From assembly GCA_030847615.1 (NCBI GenBank), contig JAUMIR010000002.1:242811809-242875808 (forward strand): a DNA stretch of 64,000 nucleotides, in the 5' to 3' direction. A model generated the notes under the pieces. That model had not been told where the DNA came from. It was given only the letters and a program-made list of their open reading frames with translations, and searched no databases. The DNA is from Gambelia wislizenii. Lineage: Eukaryota > Chordata > Lepidosauria > Squamata > Crotaphytidae. Shown here in pieces: positions 46,301 to 58,102 of this stretch (its first letter is position 1; the number at the start of each line of letters is the position of its first letter). A program made the translations under genes and the position numbers.

Positions 46301-48845
46301 CGGGGAAGAATCTCAGGCAAGAGCACTGCCCTGAAAAGTGTGTGTAACAATATTGTCCTCATTTGTTAGACTTGGTGTTTCTGAGCTGAATGGCATACTC
46401 TGTGCAACTGTGGTTGATGATGAAGGCATCGTGCATAATGACATCACCAGGACCCACCTCTGTGGCATCACAATGGATCTTCCCTCTGGCTTTGGCCTGC
46501 GATAGTCCTGACCTGGCAACCCTAACAATTGCATGCAAATTTTATGCAAGTCTGCCTCTTCTTTTGCCATTTGTTTTGGCAAAGAAGTGGCACAAACACT
46601 TCTGGAAGAAAATATACACCTCATTCACCATTCCCTTCCCTGGAATCTGTGTTTATTCTCAGCCTGGTTGTTAAATGCCCTACAAAAAAATTCAGCAGCC
46701 TGGACATTTTCCTTACAGTCGGGTCAGTTTTCCACAATGTAGTTAGACCAGTGCTGAAGAGCCTTTGGGGCCCTCCAGATGTTTTGGACCTCAATGCCCA
46801 GATGCCCTAGCCTAGCTGGCATAACCTGTGGCAAGGGATTCTATCAGTTTTGGTTCAAAACATTTGGCGGAACAAGGGGTCTCTCCCCCACGTCCAATTT
46901 AGAGGCAACATGCTCGGTTTCACACACCCCCAGCTTAGAGGCAACACGGTAGGGCAATGGAGTGACAACCTAACACCTTCCCAGTTTTTGTGAAACCTCA
47001 CAGATTCCCTTAAACCTGATAATAACACCCCAATAGCTTAAAACAGACTCCTAAAACAGGGAGAACACCATTATTCAAAGTGAAGTGCTCTGGTCAGGTC
47101 CAAACATCCCGTAGTCAAGGGAAGAGTGTGAATATTTAGTAACCGCCAGGCTCTGATCTACTCACCCAAATGGCTTCCCCTTCCCAGCCCCCATGCTTTG
47201 AAATACTCGGGGCTGCCAAAGCACATCACCAGGAGAGGTTTCCATAGCAACCAAGAGGACATCTCTCAGTCCCACAAAAAAGCCAGGCTTCAGCAACACA
47301 GAGAATGGAATGGAGAGCAGCCACCTCTATTTGCATACTAAAAGAACACATAATAAGGATTATTCTCCTTATTACCTCCACCACCTTTCAAAATCATAGG
47401 CAGGGTGATAAGGACAGATATTCTCCTTCCCTTCCTCCCTCCCTCCCTCCCTCTCTTTCTCTCCCAATGCATGTATGCTTATGGGCAGAATAAAAATGAG
47501 AATCCATGTTGGGATCAGTACTGGGAGTAAGGCTGCAATTCCAAATTCACTTACTAGAGGAAAAGCACCATTGAATCCTATGGGACTGTCTTCTGCATAA
47601 ACATACATAAATTGTGTGTGCAAGGAAACCAACTGAAAAGTATGTAGTCTCATGTGTGTGTGCCTCCATAGATATCACTTCTTGCCCCATGGCCACATAC
47701 CATCATAGCCCAAGCAAGGCCAATTAGTTTAACAATGGCCTGGGAAAGTTACTTTTTGGAATATATGTTGGCTGGAGAATTCTGGGAATCACAACCCAAA
47801 TTAACTTTCCCAGGTTCTGAACCTGATGTTTCCCATGCGTACCACAATGCAGACCTATGTCAGCTGCCTGCCAAGGCCCATACCTAATGCTCCCCAGTGG
47901 CATACAACACCCTTCACCGTCTCTTCCAAGGTTACTTTAGTGGTGTTGCCCATAAGCCTGCTCAGCTTCCTACATGGATCTGGTGCATGACCTGGAGCTG
48001 ACTGAGGCGTTTTTTACAGGGCCAGCCAGCCCTACTATTAGGCAGCAAGAGACTGCTCCAGAGAGCAGATTTGGGGTGTCATTTTAAAAAAGGGCAAAAA
48101 CAATTTGTTCATGTATTTTTATTGTCAGGGAGGGGGGAAGATGCTAGGGGGATTTTCTGCTGCGAGCATCACTGGGTCCTTTGACTTGGAGAGGAGAAGT
48201 CACCATTCCGCTTCATAGAGAGCAAAATGTTTGGAGCTGGCCCTGGTTTTTGACAATCCAGTGGAGTGGCTAAGGACACTTGCCCCACCCTTGTGGCAGA
48301 CAGATGATAGATTTATTCTTCGATTATAGGCCATTCCTATGTGGATGTGCTTTCAAGCCACAAGCACTAAAAATAGCAAGGCAATGTACACAGTGCAATA
48401 AGTTATGAGGACAGATGTTAATCCACAACATGAATCAGCTTTCCAGTTTCTCATCAAGCAGCCACCCGGATGCCTCGCCAACCTTCAAACAGTGGGGGAC
48501 GGATCTAGGCAATTCCATGTCAATGAGGTCACAAATCAACACTGGGATTTACTCTGAACCTCTAAAGCGCTATCCAAGGTGCTGAACCTATTTTGGGACT
48601 AGGCTTTCATCACCATGGGCAACTTTTTAAAAATAGTATGGACTAAAACCTTGAGCAGATTCACTGCTCCACTGAAATGGAAGGCACAACTTTGTAGAGT
48701 TATGCAGGTGTATTCAGGTTACATTAAGACTCATGCATTTGCTTACAATGCATTGTTTGTATTGACTTCAGAACTGTGCTATATGTGGCTAAGAGTTAGC
48801 CTTCTCTTGTGGACTTTTCTTACCCTGAATAAGTGCACAGTAAAC
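46301..48845. other. No gene established
   Basis: Contains one coding-like minus-strand frame (46359-46520, see findings), a (CCCT)n run at 47423-47462, and unremarkable sequence. Confidence 0.4.
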
Positions 48846-49070
48846 CTAAATACCTGTCTGATCTTGGAAGCTAAGCAGGGCCAGCCTTGGTTAGTACATG
48901 GATGGGAGACCACCAAGGAATATCAGGTGCTATAGGCTATATTTCAGAGGAAGGGACTGGCAAAAAACACCTCTGAGTATTCCTTGCCTAAGAAAATCCT
49001 ATGAAGTTCATAGGGTCACCATAAGTCAACAAGTCACCTGAAGGCAAATACACACACAAACCAAACCCCA
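48846..49070 (+). repeat. 5S rRNA-derived SINE, well preserved
   Basis: ctgatcttggaagctaagca, ggttagtacatggatgggag and caggtgctataggct are near-matches to 5S rRNA. The tail is gggtcaccataagtcaacaa followed by gtcacctgaaggcaaat. Confidence 0.9.
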
Positions 49071-49374
49071 CATATAAATTGTTCAGGCCACTGCTCTAGG
49101 GATATGGCTGCACCTTTCATTGTCTCTGACCCAGGACATGAAGGAAAAGCTGCGGACGATGCAGCATGTCTTAGAACAGGGACAGCTGAACAGGACAACC
49201 CAGAATCAGCACCACAGCTCATGAAGACCCTGAAGTGAAACCTGTATGGCTCACACTCAAATAGTGGTCCCCAGTCAATGTTAAATCCCCCCCAGTTAAA
49301 TGGCTCCCCAGTTTCCCAATTCCACATTCTGGCACATAACTAAGAGATAGCAGGCAGGATTCCTTTCTGTCAGA

Positions 49375-49515
49375 GGTGGGGAACAGGTGGCTGCCCTCCA
49401 TGTATTGTAGGACTGAAATTTCCATCAGCCACAGCCAGCATGGCCAATGGGAGAGAGATGATAGGAGTTGCAGTCCAACAGCATCTGAAAAGCCACACAT
49501 TTCCCATCCCTGATT
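49375..49515. mobile_element. Degraded palindromic MITE
   Basis: Arms gtggggaacaggtggctgcc and the reverse of gccacacatttcccatccc surround gcagtcc/ggactgaaatttcc motifs. Confidence 0.55.
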
Positions 49516-49796
49516 TCTATGCACTATTATCTGTGGAACTGTGCATGACTGGCTGTGAAAAACCATGGATGCAGATTATATAGCCCAACAGCTCCCCTGT
49601 CCAGCATGATGGCTCAATAGAACTGGAAAGCCCTTGCTGTGGCCTACTGCATTGCTGCAAATCAGATGTACAAAGAAGCCCCAAACCCAGCATGTTCAGT
49701 CCCCTGTTTAATTGCTGTTAGGACATTCCTTTGCAAAGAACTGCTGCAAAATTGATGCAGAGATGTATTTATTTTTAAGTTGGGGGTATTCTGGGT

Positions 49797-50030
49797 CCTC
49801 TACTTGGTGTACTGGTTTGAGCATTGGACTAGGACTCTACAGACCAGGGTTTGAATCCCCGTTCAGCCATGAAAACCCACTGGGTGACCTTGGGCCAGTC
49901 ACACTCTCTCAGCCTCTGAGGAAGGCAGTCGCAAACCCTCTCTGAACAAATCTTGTCAAGGAAACCCTGTGATAGGTTTCCCATAAGTCAGAAACGACTT
50001 GAAGGCACACAAGAAAAACAACAAATTCAA
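49797..50030 (+). repeat. tRNA-derived SINE, near full length
   Basis: tggtgtactggtttgagcat, B box agggtttgaatccccg, tail cccataagtcagaaacgact then tgaaggcacacaag. Confidence 0.85.
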
Positions 50031-50195
50031 GGTCCAAACATCTCAAGGAACCCCTCCCTTTCCTGAATTTAATGGGTCTGCTAGGCAGATATGACAAAGG
50101 GGTCTCTTTTCTCCCTTAGACAAAGAGCCTACCGACTAGTGAATTGATGACACATGCTTACACACCCCTAATCAGCTTCCCAGTATCATAAAAAC

Positions 50196-50385
50196 ATAGA
50201 ATCTTAGAATCATAGTGCTGGAAGAGACCACAAAGGCCATCTAGCCCAACCCCCTGCCCTCCGGATAGATGGCCATCCAGCCTCTGTTTAAAAGCCTCCA
50301 AAGAAGGAGACTCCACCACACTCCCAGGCAGTGTATTCCATCCACTACGGAACAGCTCTTACCATCAGGAAGTTCTTCCCAAGGG
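50196..50385 (-). mobile_element. CR1 LINE 3' end
   Basis: catagaatcttagaatcata, then ccaaccccctgccctccgg to ccatcaggaagttcttccc. Confidence 0.9.
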
Positions 50386-50800
50386 GGCGATGGAAAAGAC
50401 TAACATGTGCTTTCTTTCCTGCTTTCTCTCCTAGCTGACCAGACAGCCCTAGGGGGCAACTGCTGGGAGGGGAGCCTGGGGTGTGTGTATAGAGGGATAA
50501 AGCCTGGTTATCTCCCCAAAGGCCCCCAAAGCCAGGCCCTTGACAACCGATATTCAGGCAGGTGTTCTCCCCCATACACACATCCATAAGCAAAAATCTG
50601 AGTTGAAGGAGGAGAACCAAGAGTCTTGCTCCTCTCCAGCCCGAGAGGATCCCAGAACTTGGGAGGAGGGAGGGCGATTTCGGAGAAGGAAGATCCTGAG
50701 ATTCTGGCAAGGGAGACCCGCAGGGCTGGGAAGATCGAGGGGGCGCGGAGAGAAATTGGGTGCACCCACACTACTCACATAACCCAGTTCGATACGGGAT

Positions 50801-50936
50801 TCTTTGCCAGGGCTCCTTCCTACGGAAACCTGGGATCTGTAGTTTGGTGAGGCACCATCACTCTTTGGGCAGAAAAGGCTAAAGACCTTGCAAAACTACA
50901 AATCTCAGGGTTCCATAAGAAGGAGCCGTGGCAAAC
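50801..50936. mobile_element. Palindromic MITE at the edge of the CpG island
   Basis: Arms tttgccagggctccttccta and aagaaggagccgtggcaaa, with inner arms gggatctgtagttt and aaactacaaatctcag. It borders the CpG island on its left. Confidence 0.75.
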
Positions 50937-50939
50937 CAT

Positions 50940-51660
50940 CCAGTTTCAAAGCGGAGGGCTTGTGTCGTGTGGGTTTGGCACGGAGGGGTTCTTCTCTCGC
51001 GCATCGGCAGTGGGGAAGGAGAAGGTTTCTTGGGTTTTAAACATGGGCAGCTCAAGGTGGGTCTCCATCAAGAGCGTGGCTGTTTCCAAAAGTGTGGGGG
51101 CGGCGGCTGGGGAGCCCCCAGGATGGTGGGGAAGGTGGGGTGCGCGATCTGCAGGAGCCCGCTTTGCATTACCTTTCCTCCAGGTGCAGCGGCCAGGTGG
51201 GACTGGGGAGGAGGCATGGGGGCACCCAGAGGCTCCCGGGCGGCACCCACCGCCTCCGCTCTCGGCCAGGCTGCTTCCTTTCTGCCCTACAAGGAAACCC
51301 AGAAGCCGCGATGAAGAACGCCGAGCAGCCGAAGCCGCCCCCCCCGTGCGCCCATTGGCTGGGAGGCTGCCAGCCCTCTCCGGATTGGTGGGGGCGCGCC
51401 ATAAAATCGCGGGCGGGCCCCGCCGAGTCTCCCGCCTGCCGGCCAGCCGCGCCTGTGGCGCTGCTGCTGCTGCTGCTGGCTGGCCCAGATGCGCCCCCCT
51501 TTCCGAGCGTGGGAGGGCCCCAGGGCTCCAGCGCCATCCTTCCTGCTGCTTCTCCCCAGAGCCTTCCCTGCCTGGGGTCAGCAGGGGCGTCCCTCAGGAT
51601 CAAGGGGCCTTATCACACGCGAGGTGTTAATTGGTTTAGCCCTTAGCCGGATCTCTCTGC
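50940..51660. promoter_or_regulatory. CpG island / candidate promoter
   Basis: A GC- and CpG-dense island, the only one in the window apart from short GC-rich MITE cores. Within it are ATTGG (inverse CCAAT) at 51354-51358 and 51384-51388, GC boxes (gggggcgcgcc, gcgggcgggcc) and a TATA-like CATAAAA at 51400-51406. This order places a + strand start near 51430. Downstream there is (CTG)5 and an ATG at 51490 in weak context; I recognise no protein. It may be the promoter of a rightward gene whose other exons lie beyond the window. It could also be bidirectional and supply the missing 5' UTR exon of the C1GALT1-like gene. Confidence 0.6.
51351..51406 (+). promoter_or_regulatory. CCAAT-CCAAT-TATA core promoter motifs
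   Basis: Two ATTGG boxes 30 bp apart, then CATAAAA about 12 bp after the second box, all in CpG-rich sequence. The spacing is that of a classical vertebrate core promoter reading rightwards. Confidence 0.5.
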
Positions 51661-51724
51661 TGTAGCACCCACAGCGGGAGAAAGGGCCAACCTTGGACAT
51701 AGGGATGGCCACCGTCCGAATTCC

Positions 51725-52395
51725 ATAGAATCATATAGAGTTGGAAGAGACCCCAAGGGCCATCTAGTCCAACCCCCTGCCATGTAGGAACAAGCAATCA
51801 AAGCACTCCCAATGACGGACGGCCATCCAGCCTCTGCTTAAAAACTCCACAAAGAAGGAGATTCCACCACCAAGCAACAGCATATTCCACCCAGAACAGC
51901 TCTTAGAACCATAGAGTTGGAAGAGACCACAAGGGCCATCTAGTCCAACCCCATTCTGCTGTGCAGGAATACACAATCAAAACATTCCCGATAGATGACC
52001 ATCCAACGTCTGTCTAAAAACCTCTAAAAAGAAGGAGACCCCACCACACTCTGAGGTAGCACATTCCACTTCCGAACAGCTCTTACTGTCAGGAAGTTCT
52101 TCCTAATGTTTAGGTGGAATCTCTTTTCCTGTAGTTTGAACCCATTGCTCTGCATCCTAGTTTCTGGAGCAGCAGAAAACAAGCTTGCTCCATCCTCAGT
52201 ATGACATCCCTTCAAATGTTTAAACATGGCTATCATGTCCCCTCTCAACCTTCTCTTCTCCAGATTAAACATGCTTAGCTCCCTAAGCCACTCCTCATAA
52301 GGCACAGCTTCCAGACCTCCCACCATTTTGGTTGCCCTCCTCTGAACACGTTCCAGCTTGTCCATATCTTTCTGGAATTGTAGTAGACACAGTAT
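51725..52395 (-). mobile_element. Two CR1 LINE 3' fragments in tandem
   Basis: Inverted CR1 ends start at 51725 and again at about 51905. The second extends to cattttggttgccctcctct. Both are truncated, with frames broken. Confidence 0.9.
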
Positions 52396-52827
52396 TACTT
52401 TATCCTGATTCAAGCCTCTGCTGACAGGCTTGAATCAGGATAAATGTAATCAGGATATTACTACAGGTGTTAATTGGCTTACTCCTTACACAGATCCTTC
52501 TGTTTTTATCAGCAACTGCAGGAGAAATGGCCAACTTTGGTGATGTAATGGTCACAGTCAGGACTTCCTCCACTGAATTTCCCTCTTGACCTCGCTGCCT
52601 ATAAGATCTACCTCCCCCCAGTTAATGTCTGCCTGTCTCTCACTTGCACCTGTCTATACTCTGTATACAACCAAAAATAATATTGGATAACATTGTGTAT
52701 CTGATGAAGAGGGCAAAGATGGGGAAAGCCATTCTTGGGGGCTACAACTCCCAGAATTCCAAGCCAATTTAGTTGAGGGCCGAGTTGGCTGGAGCTTTGG
52801 GGGGAGTTGCAGTACAAAAAGTAACTA

Positions 52828-53056
52828 CAGTTGTCCCTTTGTATCCATGGATTTGGTATCCACGGATTTAAGTATTCACGGCTTGAAAATATTCTTAAAA
52901 AAATAATAATCCAAGAAGCAAACCTTGATTTTGTCGTCTTATATAAGGGGCAGCATTTTGCTATGCCATTGCATATAATGGGACTTGAGCATTCATGGAT
53001 TTTGGTATCTACGGGGGTCCTGGAACCAAACCTCAGCAAATATGAAGGGACAACTG
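52828..53056. mobile_element. Tigger-like (TcMar) non-autonomous element
   Basis: Well-preserved inverted ends cagttgtccctttgtatcca and ...tatgaagggacaactg between TA dinucleotides (52826-52827, 53057-53058). Confidence 0.85.
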
Positions 53057-53149
53057 TATTCCAAGCTTTGGAAGTGGGCAATATTTTACTAAATCTTGTA
53101 CTGTAGTAAATTTTATTCTTTAAAGTGTCAGAAGACTCTGTTTTTCATC

Positions 53150-53322
53150 TCTTTGTGTGCTTGGATGGGAGACTGCCAATGAATACCAGGTTCTGTAGGC
53201 TATGTTTCAGAGAAAAGAACTGGCAATCCCACCTCTGAGTACTTCTTGCCTAAGAAAACCCTTCAATAATTAATGGAGTTGCCTAGGTTGACAGGTAGCT
53301 TAGAGGCACACACACACACACA
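53150..53322 (+). repeat. 5S rRNA-derived SINE, 5'-truncated
   Basis: Starts at gcttggatgggagactgcc, which matches the middle of 5S rRNA, and carries the usual tail to (AC)n. Confidence 0.75.
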
Positions 53323-53347
53323 TGCCTTCAAGTTGCCTATCAGCCTA

Positions 53348-54225
53348 TGATATGTGTGTGTGTGTGTGCCTTCGAGTTTTCTGTTGACTTAATGTGACCA
53401 CATGAATTCTATAGGGTTTCCTTAGGCATGAAATACACAGAGGTGGTTTGCCATTGCCTTCCTCTGAAATGTACGGCTTGTCTATAAAGCAAAAATATTT
53501 CTCATAGAATTCAAGAAGAATACATTTGTCTAAATGGGATCCTGCATCATTTCTCTGGATTCAGAAGGAGGGGGGGGGCGAAAAACTCCAAATACTCTGC
53601 GGGAAAAGCCTTTTCCTGACTTTTTAAAATATATCTGAACGAAATGCACATTCCTATTTGTTTGGACAAACAATTCACTTTGCTGTGCTTTCCCAATAAG
53701 AGCAGAAGTGGAAAGTTGATTGGTCAGATGTGCACAGGGGACAGAGTTTGCTGACAAGGCAGTGCCCAGAACCACCATGTTGGATTTTCGCCATAGTGAT
53801 CATGCGCTGAGGTGACGAAACAGCCTCCCCACCCCCATTTATTTAAGCAGAAGATTGCTCTTCTGCACCTTGGATTTGCTTTAAAAAAATACTGTTCAGT
53901 TGTGGCAGCTGGGGACAATAAAAATGCACATAATTCACTTGTGCCTGCCATCTTGATTTGCAGGTGTGCCTGTTTGAACAACAAAGTATTGCATGCCTGC
54001 AACCTTGAAAACAAAACAAAACAATGGAGACAAATGAAAGCTGCTGTGAATTGGCATTAATGTTCATCAATCCACATGTTATTGCCTTGTATAGACAAGC
54101 CCATAGTTTACAGCACCTGTTATCTGCTGGAGATCTCCAGTTCAAGTATTAACCAGGGTTGACCCTGCTTAGCTTCCAAGATCAGTTGGGATCTGGTGCC
54201 TTTAGGGGATTTAGGCCTTGACCTA
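53348..54225 (-). repeat. 5S rRNA-derived SINE split by a MITE
   Basis: The SINE tail (53348-53473) and 5S-like head (54108-54225) are separated by the family A MITE at 53474-54107. Rejoining text at gaaatgta and atagtttacagc fits the intact copies. Confidence 0.75.
53474..54107 (-). mobile_element. Harbinger-like MITE, family A, inside a SINE
   Basis: Ends ggcttgtctataaagcaaaa and ...cttgtatagacaagccc. A probable 3-bp target duplication (gta/ata) lies within the host SINE. Confidence 0.75.
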
Positions 54226-54770
54226 ATGTGCCCGATGAATTTCATAGGGCTGTGGCTCTTAACCTTTTGTTTACCAGGGACACCCTTTAAATATCTTTTG
54301 TAGCCATGGACTCCCAAGATTTAACTCAAGATTTAAAACCCTAATAATAATAATGATAATAATACCTGATGATAATGATAATAATGCAATTACACCATCC
54401 ATTAAACCTCTCAGAGGTACTGGAGCGGGAGGGAAGACTTTTCTCTTGCTTCTTCCTGCAAGTTTGTAACTGGAGCAGATTCAGTGGCAATGTGCAGGCC
54501 AAGCCAGCCAGCCTTTGCCTTGGCTCTTGTCACATGGCCACTCCACTGCAGGCAGGAGGTGGGCCAAGCAGCCTTCAAGTTTCTGTGGAACTCCTGTGAG
54601 GGCATCGCGGCCCCCTAAGGGTCCCTGGACCACAGGTTAAGAACCACTGTTTTAGGATTTTCCTAGACAAGAAATACTGTACTTGGTTTGCCATTGCTTT
54701 CCTCAGAAATATAGCCTACAGCCCCTGGTATTCCTGGTGGTCTCCCACCCAAATACCACAACAGACTAAA
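54226..54770 (-). repeat. 5S rRNA-derived SINE split by a hAT element
   Basis: ctaatgtgcccgatgaatttcatagg before, and ttttcctagacaagaaatac to ggtggtctcccacccaaata after, the hAT element at 54246-54643. Confidence 0.7.
54246..54643. mobile_element. hAT-type non-autonomous element inside a SINE
   Basis: Ends tgtggctcttaacctttt and caggttaagaaccactg, the hAT/Charlie-like cagtggttcttaacc terminus. It carries an (AAT)n-type run internally and is homologous, inverted, to 63662-63960. Confidence 0.75.
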
Positions 54771-57130
54771 TACATTTACCACTGAGTTGGCGGGGGGGGG
54801 GGCAGAATCTTTGAGCCAAGATTTACCATGACAGAGTGGTTAACAAATAATCTCTACACCACAAATCAGTTTGCTCTGGTCTAGTATTTCCACATGCTTC
54901 TTTTATTGTCTTTGTTCCAAAGATTAGATGACACCAATTATCTGGTTATCACTCTTTTAAAATATTTGTATAACGGTTTCCTTATAGTTCATTATATCAT
55001 TGTGACTCTCCAATTAAGAGTTTTCAAAAGGAGAGGAAGAAAGAGAGGAAGAGAGCTATTTATTTGTTGTCATAGCAATAGGCCAGAAATAATCAGAAGC
55101 CTTTGGCTGATTCCAAAATGGGAGTCAGGCAAAAGGAAAATAACCAAATCAGTCTTAAGTAATCAGATCCATTAAAAGCTAGTTCATCATAATAATATCT
55201 CGTCCTTCAGTGGGTAATAAATAATAACCTTACAGTGCAATCTTGTATATACCCAATAAGCAAGTGATACTGAGTTCAATGGGCCTTATTCCTATGGGAT
55301 CAGAAATAGCACAGCTGGGGGATGTGCAGCCCTCCAATTAGACTGCAACTCCCATCACCCTTGTCCAGCAGAGATGATGGGGGCTGCAATGTAACAACTG
55401 GAAGGCCACACATTCCCCTTCTCTGAGATACTGTTGCTTTGAGCTATAAACTCAGCTTCACCTTACTGTGATCCTATGAATGGGAGACACCCAAGGGACC
55501 CTGCTATTTTATTTAATTCATATTCTGCCTTTCTCCTGACATGGTACCCAAGGCAGCTTACAATAAAGTTAAAACAGAACACAAATAAAAATCTAATGAT
55601 AAAAAGTTTTTTAAAACTCCAATTAAATTAGCTATAATGCCATTGACAGTCCTGTTCAGGTCTTCCAAACTCAGGGCCATGGCTTCCTAGGTGGAGTCAA
55701 GCCACCAGGGTTATAGTCTTCCTATTTTTCTACTGCCTTCCACTTTCCTCAGAATTATTGTTATTAATTATATTCTGCCTTTCTCCTCCTCAAAATTGGG
55801 ATAAGGCAGCTTATAAATTAAAAGGTTACAATAAAATTACACACATATAAAAAGTCTTTCCCAGTGTTTCAAATATTGTTTCATATGTCCAAAGTATGAT
55901 AGCCTGAGTTTCGTCATTTTGGCTTCTCAGAATTCAGCCTTGAGTAGCTCTCAGATCCATTTCTGTATCTTTTCAGGAGTCTGTAGTATCTGTAGAACTC
56001 TCCTCCAGCATGACATTTCAAATTAATAGGTTTTTGTCCTGTCACTTTTCTTCACTGCCCAGCTTTCACATCCATACATAGAGATACAGGAAAGCAGAAA
56101 CACCTATCTGGGATCAGTCCCTTTGCACATTAAGTAGGACTGTTGTCTGAGTGGACATGTATAGAATTACACTAAGTAATTGCTTTTCTTACAGTGCACA
56201 GACATTCAAGGGAAATTTCTGTCTACACCTCTGATTTAGTTTATACAGGAATCCCTCGCTTTTCAATTACTCATTTTTCTATGTTCCATTATTTCAACAG
56301 ATCTAGATTACAGTATAGCCACTTTTGACCCATGGTCTGCTCTTTTGATCATGCGCTGCCTTTTTTTTTTTCTCAGTCAATTCAGTGCACTGTTTTTTCT
56401 CTCTAGGTCTATTTGGTGCACTGTTTTTTTTTCCCCCTCTCAGTCAACTTGGTGGCATCATTCTTGCATTTGCAAGCTTAAAGAAGACTGATTTCTGCTT
56501 TTCAACTATTTCAATTAATGTTTAACCCACTTCCTGTGATAGGGACTATTTATTTCGTTCAGTAAACTTGAACTTATGTTTAATTTTTCCCACTTGAATA
56601 GGCTCCATTCTCTGCACAGTAAGTAAATATAATACATGTAGAGTGACCAGTCCGAGTCAATCGACTTGAGTCTACATCACTGCCTCATGGTGACTTGTAT
56701 GAGAAAAGGAGAGTCCTCCAAAGGAGGGGGCAGCTGAAGGAGCAATATCATAGGCAGGGAGCCCAGTTTCAGTGAGAGCATGAAGGTGAAATGGTCTGGA
56801 GAGAAATCAGTCATGAACAGTAGCAACTTTAGGAGCAGTTGAGCAACAGTTGCATAAGGAGCAAGAAAAGGGAAACTGGGAAGAAGGAAGACAGTGGATG
56901 GGTATCAGATTAGAAGAAATGGAAGAAACAGGAAAATAGAGGAGGCAATCTTGAATTCTTGAACATCCCATTCTCGCAGCAGCAACCACTAGCTAAGCCA
57001 CCTCTCAAGTCTTCCACTAAAAGTTTTTTTCTAGAACTACAGCCTCCCTCAATCTAGTGCTTTCCAGATATGGTGGACTACAACTCCCATCACCCAGCCA
57101 AGGTTGATGGGAGTCATAGTGCCATTCATC
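54771..57130. other. No gene seen; retroposon tail remnants
   Basis: At 55505-55560 and 55745-55830, tattctgcctttctcctg and the reverse of a cttataaattaaaagg tail look like inverted SINE/LINE ends. 56360-56450 is T-rich with repeats of tcagtcaa.ttggtgcactg. A MITE-like palindrome lies at about 55310-55410. Confidence 0.45.
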
Positions 57131-57906
57131 TGTTGGGGGAGGTAGTTGTGTTAGCATACCCTACTACCTCTCCCACAAGATTTCATAACTGCACATACAG
57201 GATACTTTTCGGTGTCATACCAACTTGGAGGATAGTCAGGGTCACAATGACCTGAGATGTGTCCAGGATTGTAATGGTGGGAAAGCCCAGATACTGTAGG
57301 ATTATACAGAAAACCCAGTCATTAATGGATCCATGCTTATCCTTTCCCCCATCCCTAGGCTCTTTAAGAAATTATTCAATCATACAATCAGTGACCATCC
57401 CTCGACCCATACCCTACAGAAATCTTCCCTATACACCTTACCTATCTGAACATTAAGAGGTTGTTGCAAATCCCATCAATGTTTTGTTACTTTGGAGCTT
57501 AGGCAATCAACCCATTCCAGACCCTTTTGTCTGCTCCATGAGAAAGCCATTCAGGCTTTGTTTTAACTAATGCACCCCTCCAGGGTACAAAATAGGGTAT
57601 AAATATCCCAGCTCCGACCCTGGCCAGGTGTATCACAGCTGTGTGTCTCAGACAGTCCCGCCATTCACTTTCTTGCTGCGCCACCCTCAGACACTGTCTG
57701 AGTCCCTCCACTGCATGGACCTCTTTCTCCAAGACTGGGAACTATCACCCTTCCACCCCTGACTCCTCTCTATCCAACCCTTCCCGCCTTACTCTTCAAT
57801 ACCCTTGTATGGTTCTTAAGAGTGTATGTTCTTGTATGTTAGCATATCCTCTATGTTAATGCAAATAAAATACTTTGTTTAACTTTAACTGGAGTGCTCT
57901 GTGCAG
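57131..57906 (+). mobile_element. Possible solo LTR
   Basis: A TATA box (gggtataaatatccc, about 57595) and a later AATAAA (57863) followed by a T/G-rich stretch and tgctctgtgca look like the U3-R-U5 order of an LTR. The left end at tgttgggggagg is a guess, and I found no convincing target duplication or internal region. Confidence 0.3.
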
Positions 57907-58061
57907 TTAGCACTGGTATACATAGGTGAAAAGATCCCTGAAGTTACCCTTCTCTTGCAGGCCTCCTGTTTGAGCTATAATTCCTCCAGATTTCAAGGAG
58001 ACATTGGCATTGCAGGTGGGACTCCAATGTCCCCAACCACCACCACCTCTAGTGTAACAGT

Positions 58062-58100
<39 letters not shown>
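58062..58100. repeat. (TG)n(TA)n microsatellite
   Basis: gtgtgtgtgtgtgtatat passing into an uninterrupted TA run. Confidence 0.98.

Positions 58101-58102
<2 letters not shown>

Noticed and set aside
48846..48935. A 5S rRNA gene
   Set aside because: Only the middle and 3' part resembles 5S rRNA, and it is fused to the common SINE tail. Several diverged copies exist in both orientations, so it is a SINE.
49820..49865. tRNA genes at gggtttgaatccccg and similar B boxes
   Set aside because: No complete cloverleaf. All sit in dispersed SINE copies with the same 3' tail.
51092..51646. Long open frames (184 and 222 codons) across the CpG island
   Set aside because: High GC lowers stop frequency. 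Both frames begin upstream of the predicted start site, match no protein I know and overlap each other.
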